Shown here piece by piece: positions 27,845-37,913 of a stretch of DNA of 64,000 nucleotides. The translations under genes were made by a program, and so were the position numbers. The DNA lies in assembly GCF_030409305.1 (NCBI RefSeq), contig NZ_JAUFPQ010000023.1, forward strand, positions 186,001-250,000, given 5' to 3'. How positions within the stretch are numbered: position 1 is the stretch's first letter; each line of letters opens with the position of its first letter. The DNA comes from Halomonas maura (lineage in GTDB: Bacteria; Pseudomonadota; Gammaproteobacteria; Pseudomonadales; Halomonadaceae). The notes below the pieces were generated by a model. That model had not been told where the DNA came from. It saw only the letters and a list, made by a program, of their open reading frames with translations, and did not search any database.

Positions 27845-29650
27845 TCAGTAGTCCAGTTCTTCCGCCACGAAGGGGCGCGCGGGCGCCTTGCCCAGTATCC
27901 GCCTCAACACATCGTTCAGGGTGGAGGGGTCATTGTCGAAGCCGCCATGGCTGAGGCTGGCGCTGCGCTGGGAAGGCTCCCCCTCGCTGTAGACGAATTC
28001 CACCGGCAGGCCGGCCAGGTCGAGCCGGGAGTTGTGGACCTGCATCCCCAGCAAGGGCATCGTGGGCGCCTCCTCGAAGGCCCTCGAGACCAGATACAGC
28101 AGGGACTTGCCGTACACCTCGGCCACATGGTCGTCCCGCTCCAGGCGGTCGGAGAGGTTGTAGATGCACAGCTCCTTGAGGTGTCCGTGCTCCAGCAGCG
28201 GCACATAGCGTTGCTCGAACAGGGCATTGGTCGCCGCCGGGGCGAGCAAAGAGCAGGTGCGGATCTCGAGGTCGGGCAACAGCGTCGCGGCTCTCGTGAG
28301 CAGGTGGGCATGCAGGATGGCGCCGGTGGAGTGCCCCACCACGTGGAGCGGGATCTCCCCGTCCAGCGGGGCCAGCAGCCTGCCGAGCGCATCGCTGCCG
28401 TCGGCGCGCTGGGTGCCGAAGGGCTGCCTGGCGCCGAACTTCATCTCCCGCCAGAGTGCCCTGCCGACCTTGCGGGTCAGGTCCTCGATACGCCGGTCGA
28501 GCCAGTCGCGAATATCGCCGGCGACCCGTTCGGCTTCCAGCCGCTTGCCGAGGATCACGTCGCGGAGCTCCTCGACCAGACCGGTGTCGTACATGACATG
28601 GAACGGATAGATGCCGTTGGCCAGGAAGACGCCCTGCATGGCGGCGATGCGCCGCGCCGAGGCCTGGGTGCTGTTCAGGCCGCCATGGGCATACAGCAGC
28701 AGATGCTCGAAGTCGCGCTGCTTCAGCCGATGCTGCACCAGGGCCATGTGCTGACGGTTGCTCCAGTAACGCCCCTTGTCGTGGTAGGCGCCGTCATCGA
28801 GATGCACGAAATGGTTCTCGATCTTCTGCCTGGGCACGGAGCCCCGGGCGGCCAACCGGTTGCCGGCAGACTGGTCGCCCGCCCGCTCGGCGAAGATCTG
28901 CGGGGTCGGCAGGGCGAGCTGCACCACCCAGGCGTCGAGGACGTGGCGCGCCCAGTCGGCATACGGCCAGAGCGCGAGTCCGCCCTGCCCCCAGCCTTGC
29001 CTGCCCCAGGAGTTCTGCACCCAGAACCCCTTGCGGTTGTAGCCGACGATCGCGAAGGCGTGACCGCCGACGATGTCCGGCGACTCGGGGATATGGGCCT
29101 CGCCGTCCTCGTCCGCCACCGGCTGGTACCACCCCCTGTGCACCCTGGCCGAGACGTAGATCACCCCGACCTCGTTGAGGGCGGCATGGAAGTCGGTGAT
29201 CTCGGGGCGCAGGCGATAATAGGCCCCCAGGGTTCGCTGCCTGGCATCGCCCGCCATCTCGGGCGTGATGGCGAAATGCCGCTGGCCCTGCCGGAAGGGG
29301 GCCAGCTGCTCGAGGCAGACCCCCGAGTTCCGCCAGCCCTTGATCGCCCCACGGCAGCTGGAGCCCTCGTAGTCCTCGCCCGGCCATTCATCGTAACGCC
29401 TGGCCAGCTCGTAGAGCATCCGCGGGCTGACCTTGTGATCCTGGCGCTGGAAGCGATAGAGCAGGTTGATGGTCGCCGCCAACCCGAAACCGGTACAGGC
29501 CCCTTGCTGCCCCTGATCGAGGATATACAGGTCCTGGGGGGGCGTGATGGCCTCCCGGAGCGGGCGCAGGGAGGGCGTGTAGAAGCGGTCGCGGAAGTCG
29601 GGGGCGTCGGCAACGACGTTCAGGGCGGCGGCGGGAGGATGACCAGGCAT
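27845..29650 (-). CDS. Papain-like cysteine protease fused to an alpha/beta hydrolase
   Basis: 601 residues. Residues about 20-245 resemble peptidase C1: DQGQQGACTGFG with catalytic Cys52, GGHAFAIVGYN with His197 and VQNSWG with Asn213. Residues about 310-560 have a serine-hydrolase core: LLLYAHGGLNS and the nucleophile elbow VVGHSTGAI with Ser441. No signal peptide or membrane helix is visible, so both activities would be in the cytoplasm unless exported by another route. I do not recognise a characterised protein with this layout. The start at 29650 has AAGGGGA upstream. It stands alone between genes of unrelated function. Confidence 0.75.
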   Translation of the reverse strand: MPGHPPAAALNVVADAPDFRDRFYTPSLRPLREAITPPQDLYILDQGQQGACTGFGLAATINLLYRFQRQDHKVSPRMLYELARRYDEWPGEDYEGSSCRGAIKGWRNSGVCLEQLAPFRQGQRHFAITPEMAGDARQRTLGAYYRLRPEITDFHAALNEVGVIYVSARVHRGWYQPVADEDGEAHIPESPDIVGGHAFAIVGYNRKGFWVQNSWGRQGWGQGGLALWPYADWARHVLDAWVVQLALPTPQIFAERAGDQSAGNRLAARGSVPRQKIENHFVHLDDGAYHDKGRYWSNRQHMALVQHRLKQRDFEHLLLYAHGGLNSTQASARRIAAMQGVFLANGIYPFHVMYDTGLVEELRDVILGKRLEAERVAGDIRDWLDRRIEDLTRKVGRALWREMKFGARQPFGTQRADGSDALGRLLAPLDGEIPLHVVGHSTGAILHAHLLTRAATLLPDLEIRTCSLLAPAATNALFEQRYVPLLEHGHLKELCIYNLSDRLERDDHVAEVYGKSLLYLVSRAFEEAPTMPLLGMQVHNSRLDLAGLPVEFVYSEGEPSQRSASLSHGGFDNDPSTLNDVLRRILGKAPARPFVAEELDY

Positions 29651-29823
29651 GACGGAATCCCCTTTACAGGCGTGCCGCGTCGGCACGAGGCCCAGGCACG
29701 GCGGCGGTACTCGCGCGCTAGACCTCGGGCGCACATCCATCATCGGGATGACTAGCTACCTTAGTCCTCCCTCCCGTCCGCCGCTAGCCGAGTTCGGATC
29801 TCCCGCGAGTGGCGACTGGCCCA

Positions 29824-30657
29824 TCAGGCCGTCATCGGATAGGTGAACAGCGCCAGGTGGGTGAGATTGAGCCCCCAGTGGACGAGCACCGCCCACACCA
29901 GCCGCCCCGTCCACAGGTAGACCAGGCCATAGAGCCCCCCGGCGGCGGTGGCCACCAGCACGAAGGCCGTACCGCCGGCGAGATGGGCGATGCCGAACAG
30001 CCCGCTGGCCGCGAACAGGCCGAGCCGCCACCCGGCTCTCTCCACCAGCCAGCGTTGCAGCAGGCCACGAAAGAGCAACTCCTCCGCCACGCAGGTGTTG
30101 AGCAGGTTGGCGATGGCGAAGGCCCAGAACAGCGCGGGCAGCCCCGGCTGCCAGGCCACCAGGCCGAGGACCGCCGCCAGCCCCATGATGGCCAGCACGC
30201 CGCCGGCCACCAGCGGCGCCACCGCCCAGGATCGCCCCACGGCCAGGGGGCGGGCGCTGCGGTCGAACAGCGGCAGCCAGGCCAGCAGCGACCAGGCCAC
30301 CAGCACCTTGTCGTGGTGGAAATACAGGCTCATTGGCACGCTGCCTGCCTTCAGCACCGTGGCCTCGGCCAGCAGCAGGCCCTGGACGCCGGGCCAGGCA
30401 TGGGTGACCAGCCCGGCACTGGCGACCAGCCAGGCCAAGACACGCCCCCGGGCCAGCCAGGGCGGCGCGCGTCGCTCGGCCATCCAGGCGGTCAGCGCCA
30501 CATAGCCAAGCGCCGGCGCCACGAACGACCCGCCGGCATAGCCCACCGCCGCCGCGGCCAGCAGGACCACCGCGGCCCCGCCGTAGCGAAGCCGCGCCTC
30601 CCGGCTCAGGCCACAGAGGAGCAGGCAGAGGGAGTAGAGGATGCCGAAGGGCAGCAT
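29824..30657 (-). CDS. CPBP-family intramembrane protease
   Basis: 277 residues with seven or eight hydrophobic segments. The family's first catalytic motif EELLFRG (192-198) is present; a second motif in the following helix (FGIAHLAGG) supplies the conserved histidine, and HWGLNL closes the site. CPBP/Rce1-type proteins are membrane glutamic proteases; some act in bacteriocin self-immunity. No such cluster is visible nearby. Confidence 0.83.
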   Translation of the reverse strand: MLPFGILYSLCLLLCGLSREARLRYGGAAVVLLAAAAVGYAGGSFVAPALGYVALTAWMAERRAPPWLARGRVLAWLVASAGLVTHAWPGVQGLLLAEATVLKAGSVPMSLYFHHDKVLVAWSLLAWLPLFDRSARPLAVGRSWAVAPLVAGGVLAIMGLAAVLGLVAWQPGLPALFWAFAIANLLNTCVAEELLFRGLLQRWLVERAGWRLGLFAASGLFGIAHLAGGTAFVLVATAAGGLYGLVYLWTGRLVWAVLVHWGLNLTHLALFTYPMTA

Positions 30658-30798
30658 GAGGCGTCCTTGCCTGCCGGGGAGTCGTGGGACAGTTCACCAC
30701 GTCCGGGCGTCCCCTGTCGCGGCCCTGGCGCGACGCCCGCGCCGAGCCCCCTCCGGGCGCCGGCAGATGCGCCGTGCCCGGGGGAAGGCGCGTGGCGC

Positions 30799-31281
30799 TC
30801 AGCTACCGCTGCCGGTGGAGACGATGTCGTCCCTGGTGGAGCCCACGATGGCGAGCAGTTCCTCGGTCTCCGGGTCGGGTACGCCATGCTCGGCGAGGAC
30901 TTCCTTGAAGACCTCGACCATGTGATTCCACTCTGCCTCGGTGATTTCGAGATGGGCATGCGACTCCTTCATCCCGCGGCCCTGGTACTGGCAGGGACCG
31001 CCGGTGGACTGGCAGACCAGCGACGTCACCCGGTATTTCAGGTAGGCCGCCGGCACGCGCTGTCGCGCCGCATCGACCGCCGGGTTGGCGTTGAGCACGG
31101 GATCCTCGACGAGGTGGTCGATGAAGTCGCTCACCACCACCGTGATCGGCGCCAGCCCCCCCAGCCGCTCGAACAGGGACGCCTGTGGCTCGTCCCCCTC
31201 CTGGGACATCGCCGTGCCGGGCATCACCACCATCAGGAAAACGGCCAACGCGGCCCCGAGACTCCTGCTGCACTTGCTCAT
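30799..31281 (-). CDS. Group I truncated hemoglobin with signal peptide
   Basis: 160 residues. A Sec signal (about 1-26) precedes a globin domain beginning SLFERLGGLAPITVVVSDFIDHL. The proximal histidine is in KESHAHLEITEAEW, and YQGRGMKE is the usual approach to it. Truncated globins bind O2, NO or CO and often detoxify NO; export would put this one in the periplasm, which is less common. Two cysteines close to the heme site (VCQSTGGPCQ) could form a disulfide there. GGAGGGT lies upstream of the ATG. Confidence 0.82.
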   Translation of the reverse strand: MSKCSRSLGAALAVFLMVVMPGTAMSQEGDEPQASLFERLGGLAPITVVVSDFIDHLVEDPVLNANPAVDAARQRVPAAYLKYRVTSLVCQSTGGPCQYQGRGMKESHAHLEITEAEWNHMVEVFKEVLAEHGVPDPETEELLAIVGSTRDDIVSTGSGS

Positions 31282-31500
31282 GATTCCACCCTCCTGCCTG
31301 CCGGCGGCCCGGTGCGGGGGAGGCATGCCCTCGCCCCGCGACCGGCCCACCGACACCCCGTCAGCCGCCTCGCCTGAGACGGCACCCTTGTCACAACGTG
31401 GCACGAAAAGGCGAACCCCCGGTCATCGCGGGAGGACACCGTCCGCTTTCACGGCTTCCTTGCCGTCCTGCCTCCCCGCCCCGCAGGCCGCTGGCGTGGC

Positions 31501-31899
31501 TCAGGCCGCCGCCGGCTTGCGGTTCCACATCTGCCGCTTGATCCGCCACTCGCCCGACGGCTGTTGCTCCAGCAGCCACGCCACCGTCAGCCGGACATCG
31601 GACGCCTCGCGGCTCTCGTAGTCGACCATGGACGCCTCGACGTCGGCGATGCCGTAGGCCCAGCCCTCGGCGATCTCCAGGGCGTCCCGGGGCGTGAAGA
31701 CGACATTCAGCTTCGCCTCGTCGTAGTCGGCCTGCTCGGCCCGCCGGATCGCCTCGGGCCCGTATTCGGGCATCCCGTCGGGCGGCATGCGAATCGCATC
31801 CTCGGTGAACAGCGCCGCATAGCTCGCCGCGTCACTCGCGTTCACCGCATTGGCATAAGACCGGCACATGGCCTGGATCACCTCGTCAGCACTGGACAT
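31501..31899 (-). CDS. SnoaL/NTF2-like protein
   Basis: 132 residues, cytoplasmic. The cone-shaped NTF2-like fold is suggested by the N-terminal helices (CRSYANAVNASDAASYAALF), TEDAIRMPPD and the C-terminal strands RLTVAWLLEQQ and EWRIKRQMWNRKP. Similar short proteins (SgcJ/EcaC type) are of mostly unknown function. GGGAGGAG precedes the ATG at 31899. The 251 bases upstream to ftsH show no gene. Confidence 0.75.
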   Translation of the reverse strand: MSSADEVIQAMCRSYANAVNASDAASYAALFTEDAIRMPPDGMPEYGPEAIRRAEQADYDEAKLNVVFTPRDALEIAEGWAYGIADVEASMVDYESREASDVRLTVAWLLEQQPSGEWRIKRQMWNRKPAAA

Positions 31900-32150
31900 G
31901 CTCTCCTCCCGCTCCGTGCCGGTGCACGGTTCTGGCCGCAACCGGCACCCTCGATGGCGAAGGCCGCGTTCCGTCGTCGGATTCGCCCAACCATCCGGAC
32001 CAGGCGCGACATCCTGCGACCCTCTCCCCCGGCCGGCGCCTGGCCATCTCTCCCCTGCGTTCAGTAAAGCCAGCGCCATGGCGATGCGCAAAGAAACCAC
32101 CGCGATGGCGCAGTGCCCCTCGCTCAGTAGCGCGCCGTCCCCGCGCGGCC

Positions 32151-34139
<1,989 letters not shown>

Positions 34140-34399
34140 GTCGATCTCTTGTGGAGGATGTCGGCGCGGGCGGGGGCTCGGCGGCCAGCCCGGCCGGCGT
34201 TACTACCCCACAACATAGCCCCTGATGGGCGCCTCCACCGTCTCGCCGCCGAGTCGGCCACCCGGCCCCCCTCACTCGCCCACTGGCCGAGCCGAGGTAT
34301 CGCATGACAGGATCGGCGTCGGGGGAGCAAGCCAGGAACGGGCTGCCGGGCTGCCGGGCCGCCGAGTGTCCCGGGGGCGGGGATGGCGGCCCCGGGTGA

Positions 34400-34413
34400 G
34401 ACAGGCGCCTGTC
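34400..34413. promoter_or_regulatory. Perfect palindrome GACAGGCGCCTGTC
   Basis: A 14-bp perfect palindrome. Its half GACAGGCGCCT recurs at 34555-34565 and 42929-42939, within the dispersed 44-bp repeat. It could be a protein-binding site or part of a repeat family; nothing shows which. Confidence 0.35.
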
Positions 34414-34521
34414 GGAGGTGACCGATCGCCACGAGATTCACGGATCTCGAGCCAAAGGTCTCGATCCGTTGAGGCGAACCGCGTGATATTAACGACACAG
34501 AGCGAATGACGTTGGCCCAAC

Positions 34522-34565
34522 GCCCGGGATTCGCGGTCGATCGGCGTTACGCCCGACAGGCGCCT
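34522..34565 (+). repeat. Dispersed 44-bp repeat, copy 1
   Basis: Matches the copy at 42896-42939 at 38 of 44 positions without gaps. The 3' end (CCGACAGGCGCCT) is perfectly conserved. It lies directly upstream of the molybdate transporter's ribosome-binding site. Confidence 0.55.
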
Positions 34566-34578
34566 ACAGTGGAGAATC

Positions 34579-35715
34579 ATGACGACCCACAACCATCGAG
34601 CCCGCCGGCGGGAAGCCCTGAGGGGCCTGTCCGGCGAGGTGTCCGGTGCCTGCGGCGATCTCGGCACCCTGCTGCCCTACGTGATTGCCGCCGTGGGCCT
34701 GGGCGTCCTGGCGCCCAGGCCGGTCTTCCTGGGATTCGCGGCCGGCTACCTGCTGGTCGCCCTGCTCTATCGGCTGCCGATCGCCGTGCAGCCGATGAAG
34801 GCGCTGGGGGCGGTGATCCTTACCGGCGGCCTCGGCGCCAGCGAGACCGCCTGGGCGGGCGCGCTGATCGGCCTGATCCTGCTGCTGCTGGCCGCCACGC
34901 CGCGCCTGACCGCCGTGGCCCGCGGCCTGCCGCAGTCGGTGGTCACCGGCCTGCAGGCGGGCCTGGGGCTGATGCTGATGAGCATGGCGCTGCGCCTGAT
35001 GGCCGAGGGCTGGGCCATCGCCGTCCCCGCCCTGGCGGTACTGGGGCTGTCCTGGGCCTGGCCACGCGGTCCCTGGGCGCTGCTGGTGGTGGCCGCCGGC
35101 CTGCTGCTCGGCACGCCGGACGCGCCGCCGGGCCTGCCGCTGCCGCCCGCCGATGACGGTGTCTCGGCCGGGGCCGTGGCCACCGGGGTGATCGCCCAGC
35201 TGCCGCTGACGCTGCTCAACGCCGTGGTGGTGGCCGCAGCGGTGACCCACTCCCTGTATCCGCAGCACGACGCGACGGTCAGCCCGCGCCGCCTGGCCGC
35301 CTCCAGCGGGCTGCTCAACCTGGCGCTGGCGCCGCTCGGCGCCATGCCGATGTGTCATGGGGCCGGCGGCATCGCCGCCCACCACCGCTTCGGCGCCCGC
35401 GGGCCCGGGGCCCCCCTGCTGATGGCCACCGCCTGTGCCCTGGCCGCCCTGCTCGGCCCCGGGGTGATGGCCTGGCTCGCCGCCGTTCCCGCCCCGGTGA
35501 TCGGCGCCCTGCTTGCCTTCGCCGCCGCCGAGCTGATGCTCGGCCGCCGGCTGGTCGACGCCCGTCCCGACTGCCGCCCGGTGATCGGGGTCACGGCGGT
35601 GGCGACCCTGCTGGGGGGCGCCGTGATCGGCCTCGCCGCCGGGCTGGCGGTCGAACGCCTGCGCCTGCTGATCCGTCGCAGGCGCGCGCCCCGCTCGGCC
35701 GGCGAGCGCCACTAA
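34579..35715 (+). CDS. MOT1-type molybdate/sulfate transporter
   Basis: 378 residues, about ten hydrophobic segments. The N-terminal GEVSGACGDLGTLLPYV and the later RLPIAVQPMKALGAV are signature regions of the MFS_MOT1 family, with the second copy of the motif at GAMPMCHGAGGIAAHHRFGAR. MOT1 proteins take up molybdate with high affinity; some relatives take sulfate. The adjacent Mop-like fragment (36028-36168) favours molybdate. A MITE-like element begins at the base after its stop codon. Confidence 0.83.
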   Translation: MTTHNHRARRREALRGLSGEVSGACGDLGTLLPYVIAAVGLGVLAPRPVFLGFAAGYLLVALLYRLPIAVQPMKALGAVILTGGLGASETAWAGALIGLILLLLAATPRLTAVARGLPQSVVTGLQAGLGLMLMSMALRLMAEGWAIAVPALAVLGLSWAWPRGPWALLVVAAGLLLGTPDAPPGLPLPPADDGVSAGAVATGVIAQLPLTLLNAVVVAAAVTHSLYPQHDATVSPRRLAASSGLLNLALAPLGAMPMCHGAGGIAAHHRFGARGPGAPLLMATACALAALLGPGVMAWLAAVPAPVIGALLAFAAAELMLGRRLVDARPDCRPVIGVTAVATLLGGAVIGLAAGLAVERLRLLIRRRRAPRSAGERH

Positions 35716-35993
35716 GCTTTGTCTGAAAAGTCGACGAGCGATGGCCAGGGCTAGGCCCGCTCCCGGCGGGCCAACGCATTTCCCACATCCATGTGGGTCA
35801 CAAGGCAAAAATCGGTGACAAATCGGCAAGGACAGCCGATTTGGGCAGCTCCGCTGCTCGCAGAGCGAGCGACATGGAGGTCGCGAGTCAAAAGACGGAG
35901 TTTACGCGGTGTAAATGAGTACTTTGACCGGGCTCGCGCACGAGCCGATTTTTAACGCCGGATGGGCGAGCGCAGGCAGTTTTCAGACAAAGC
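35716..35993. mobile_element. 278-bp MITE-like element with 14-bp perfect TIRs
   Basis: The ends GCTTTGTCTGAAAA (35716-35729) and TTTTCAGACAAAGC (35980-35993) are perfect inverted repeats. TA lies one base outside each end (35713-35714 and 35995-35996), which could be a TA target duplication like that of IS630/Tc1 elements. Internal hairpins occur at 35819-35843 (CAAATCGGC/GCCGATTTG) and 35931-35946 (GGCTCG/CGAGCC). No open frame of note lies inside, and base composition is lower in GC than the neighbours. I recall similar intergenic repeats in Halomonadaceae, but cannot confirm this. Confidence 0.75.
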
Positions 35994-36027
35994 GTAGCCC
36001 ACCCCCGAGGCACTGGAGAAGACAGCG

Positions 36028-36168
36028 ATGACGCCCCGTGCACGCAAGGTCATTGCCGGCAACGTCCTCGCGTCGATGATCACCAGCGAGGCGACCGGAG
36101 ACCTCGGCATCGGCGACGAGGGCCGGTTGCTCATCGAGGTCTCCGACGCGATGCTCGGGACGGCCTGA
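36028..36168 (+). pseudogene. Mop/TOBE-like molybdate-binding domain, internally shortened
   Basis: 46 residues, with GGAG at a loose distance before the ATG. The first part (ARKVIAGNVLA) and the last part (ITSEATGDLGIGDEGRLLIE then VSDAMLG) match the ends of a Mop domain (about 68 residues), but the middle (GAVNxEVxLxLxGG) is missing, so it probably no longer folds as a normal Mop. Mop proteins bind molybdate. The site, two genes from a molybdate transporter, fits. I call it a remnant, though a functional mini-protein cannot be excluded. Confidence 0.55.
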
Positions 36169-36228
36169 GCCGGCCACGGCGTGTGTGGGCCGTCTACACT
36201 GCCCACAGCACGCCACACCGGAGGGCCC

Positions 36229-37158
36229 ATGTCTCTGGAATCCCAACGCCTGTCGCGCCGGCGGCTGCTCGGCGGCCTGCTGGCCCTCGCCGCCGGTGCG
36301 GCGCTGCCCCCTTTCCCCGCCCGCGGGAGCGAGATCCTGACCCGCGAGGTGCCGGCGATCGGCGAGGCCCTGCCGCTGGTGGGCCTCGGCAGCTGGATCA
36401 CCTTCAACGTCGGCGACGACCCGCTGCTGCTCGAGGAATGCACGGCGGTGATGGCCGCCTTCTTCGCCGGCGGCGGGCGGATGATCGACTCCTCGCCGAT
36501 GTACGGCACCTCCCAGGCGACCATCGGCCACGGACTGGCCACCCTCGACGCCGCCGGCAAGGTCTATGCGACCGACAAGGTCTGGACCTCGAACGCCGCC
36601 GAGGGGCCCTCGCAGATCGAGGCCTCACGGCGTGACTGGGGCGTGCCGCGCTTCGACCTGCTGCAGGTGCACAACCTGCTGGCCTGGGAGGCCAACCTGG
36701 ATACGCTGCAGGCCATGAAAGCCGCCGGCGAGGTGCGCCACATCGGCATCACCACCTCCCACGGCCGCCGCCACGGAACCCTCGAGCGCATCATGCGCGA
36801 CGCCGACATCGACTTCGTGCAGCTCACCTACAACATCGTCGACCGCGAGGCCGAGGCGCGCCTGCTGCCGCTGGCCCGCGAGCGCGGCCTCGGGGTGATC
36901 GCCAACCGCCCCTTCCAGCGCAAGCGCCTGGTTCGCCGCCTGGCGGGCGAGCCGCTGCCCGGCTGGGCGGCCGAGATCGGCGCCGAGAGCTGGGCGCAGG
37001 TGATCCTCAAGTTCATCGTCTCCCACCCCGCGGTGAGCTGCGCGATTCCCGCCACCACCCGGGTCGACCACGTGCGCGAGAACCTGGCCGCGGCCCGCGA
37101 GCCGCTGCCGGATGCCGCGCTGCGCCGGCGGATGGCCGAGCATGTGCGGGCCCTGTAG
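36229..37158 (+). CDS. Tat-exported aldo/keto reductase
   Basis: 309 residues. The N-terminus SRRRLLGGLLALAAGAAL is a twin-arginine signal, so the enzyme should be exported folded to the periplasm. Catalytic residues of the AKR family can be seen: Tyr in DSSPMYGTSQ, Lys in YATDKVWTS and His in LLQVHNLL. The enzyme reduces aldehydes or ketones with a nicotinamide cofactor; periplasmic export raises the question of cofactor supply, and Tat-exported AKRs may bind it before export (inference). GGAGG precedes the ATG at 36229. Confidence 0.85.
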   Translation: MSLESQRLSRRRLLGGLLALAAGAALPPFPARGSEILTREVPAIGEALPLVGLGSWITFNVGDDPLLLEECTAVMAAFFAGGGRMIDSSPMYGTSQATIGHGLATLDAAGKVYATDKVWTSNAAEGPSQIEASRRDWGVPRFDLLQVHNLLAWEANLDTLQAMKAAGEVRHIGITTSHGRRHGTLERIMRDADIDFVQLTYNIVDREAEARLLPLARERGLGVIANRPFQRKRLVRRLAGEPLPGWAAEIGAESWAQVILKFIVSHPAVSCAIPATTRVDHVRENLAAAREPLPDAALRRRMAEHVRAL

Positions 37159-37170
37159 CGGGATGACGCC

Positions 37171-37842
37171 ATGAGCGAGTGGTGGACCTACCGCCCCGGG
37201 GACCTGCTGATGGTCTCGCTGCGGGTCTACGAGCGGCTGTTCGTGCTGCACAACCAGGCGCTGTGGCCGGCCCAGTGGCTCGCCCTGGCCCTCGGCGCCG
37301 GCCTGCTGCTGGCGCTGTGGCGCCCCGCCGCCGGGCGGAGGCGCCTGGCCCTGGCCGGGCTGGCGGCGGCCTGGGGCTTCGTCGCCTGGGCCTTCCTGTG
37401 GCAGCGCTACGCGCCGGTCAACTGGGGCATCCGCTACCTGCTGCCGCTGTTCGCCCTCCAGGCGCTGCTGCTGCTCGTCCTGGGCCTGGGGCGCGGCGTT
37501 CGCGTGACGGCCTCCCGCCGGGCGCCGGCGCGGTGGGCGGGCCTCGCGCTGGTCGCCTACGCGGTCTTCGGGCATCCGCTCACCGCCCTGCTGCATGGCC
37601 ACGGCCTGGCCGGCGCCGAGGTGATCGGCCTCGCCCCCGACCCGCTGGCCATCGCTACCCTCGGCGTGGCGGTGCTGGTGCAGCCGGCGCGACGCGGCTG
37701 GGCGCTGCTGGCGATTCCCGCCCTGTGGTGCCTGACCAGCGCCGCCACCCTGCTGCTGCTCGGGGCGCCGGGCGCCTGGCTGCCGCTCGCCGCGGTGGTG
37801 ATCGCCGTGGCAGCCCGCTGGCGGCCGCCGGGATGCGCGTAG
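37171..37842 (+). CDS. DUF6064 membrane protein
   Basis: 223 residues with about six transmembrane segments. The start SEWWTYRPGDLLMVSLRVYERLF is typical of DUF6064. No function is known to me. It begins 12 bases after the aldo/keto reductase stop and is probably cotranscribed with it. Confidence 0.72.
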   Translation: MSEWWTYRPGDLLMVSLRVYERLFVLHNQALWPAQWLALALGAGLLLALWRPAAGRRRLALAGLAAAWGFVAWAFLWQRYAPVNWGIRYLLPLFALQALLLLVLGLGRGVRVTASRRAPARWAGLALVAYAVFGHPLTALLHGHGLAGAEVIGLAPDPLAIATLGVAVLVQPARRGWALLAIPALWCLTSAATLLLLGAPGAWLPLAAVVIAVAARWRPPGCA

Positions 37843-37913
37843 GGAGGGAGCGCCAGGGGCTCGGCTGCCGGTCCCTCATCGCAGCTGTCCCTCGGTGCCT
37901 GGCGGAGTGCCTC

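Larger units (their letters stand above)
34140..34578. other. 439-bp ftsH / molybdate-transporter divergent gap
   Basis: The divergent gap contains a perfect 14-bp palindrome (34400-34413), a small GGATC/GATCC hairpin (34442-34467) and a 44-bp repeat copy ending just before the transporter's ribosome-binding site. No coding sequence or Moco-type riboswitch was recognised. Confidence 0.5.

Noticed and set aside
34140..34578. Possible Moco or tungsten riboswitch before the molybdate transporter
   Set aside because: The hairpins seen do not make the known Moco fold, and a repeat copy explains part of the sequence.
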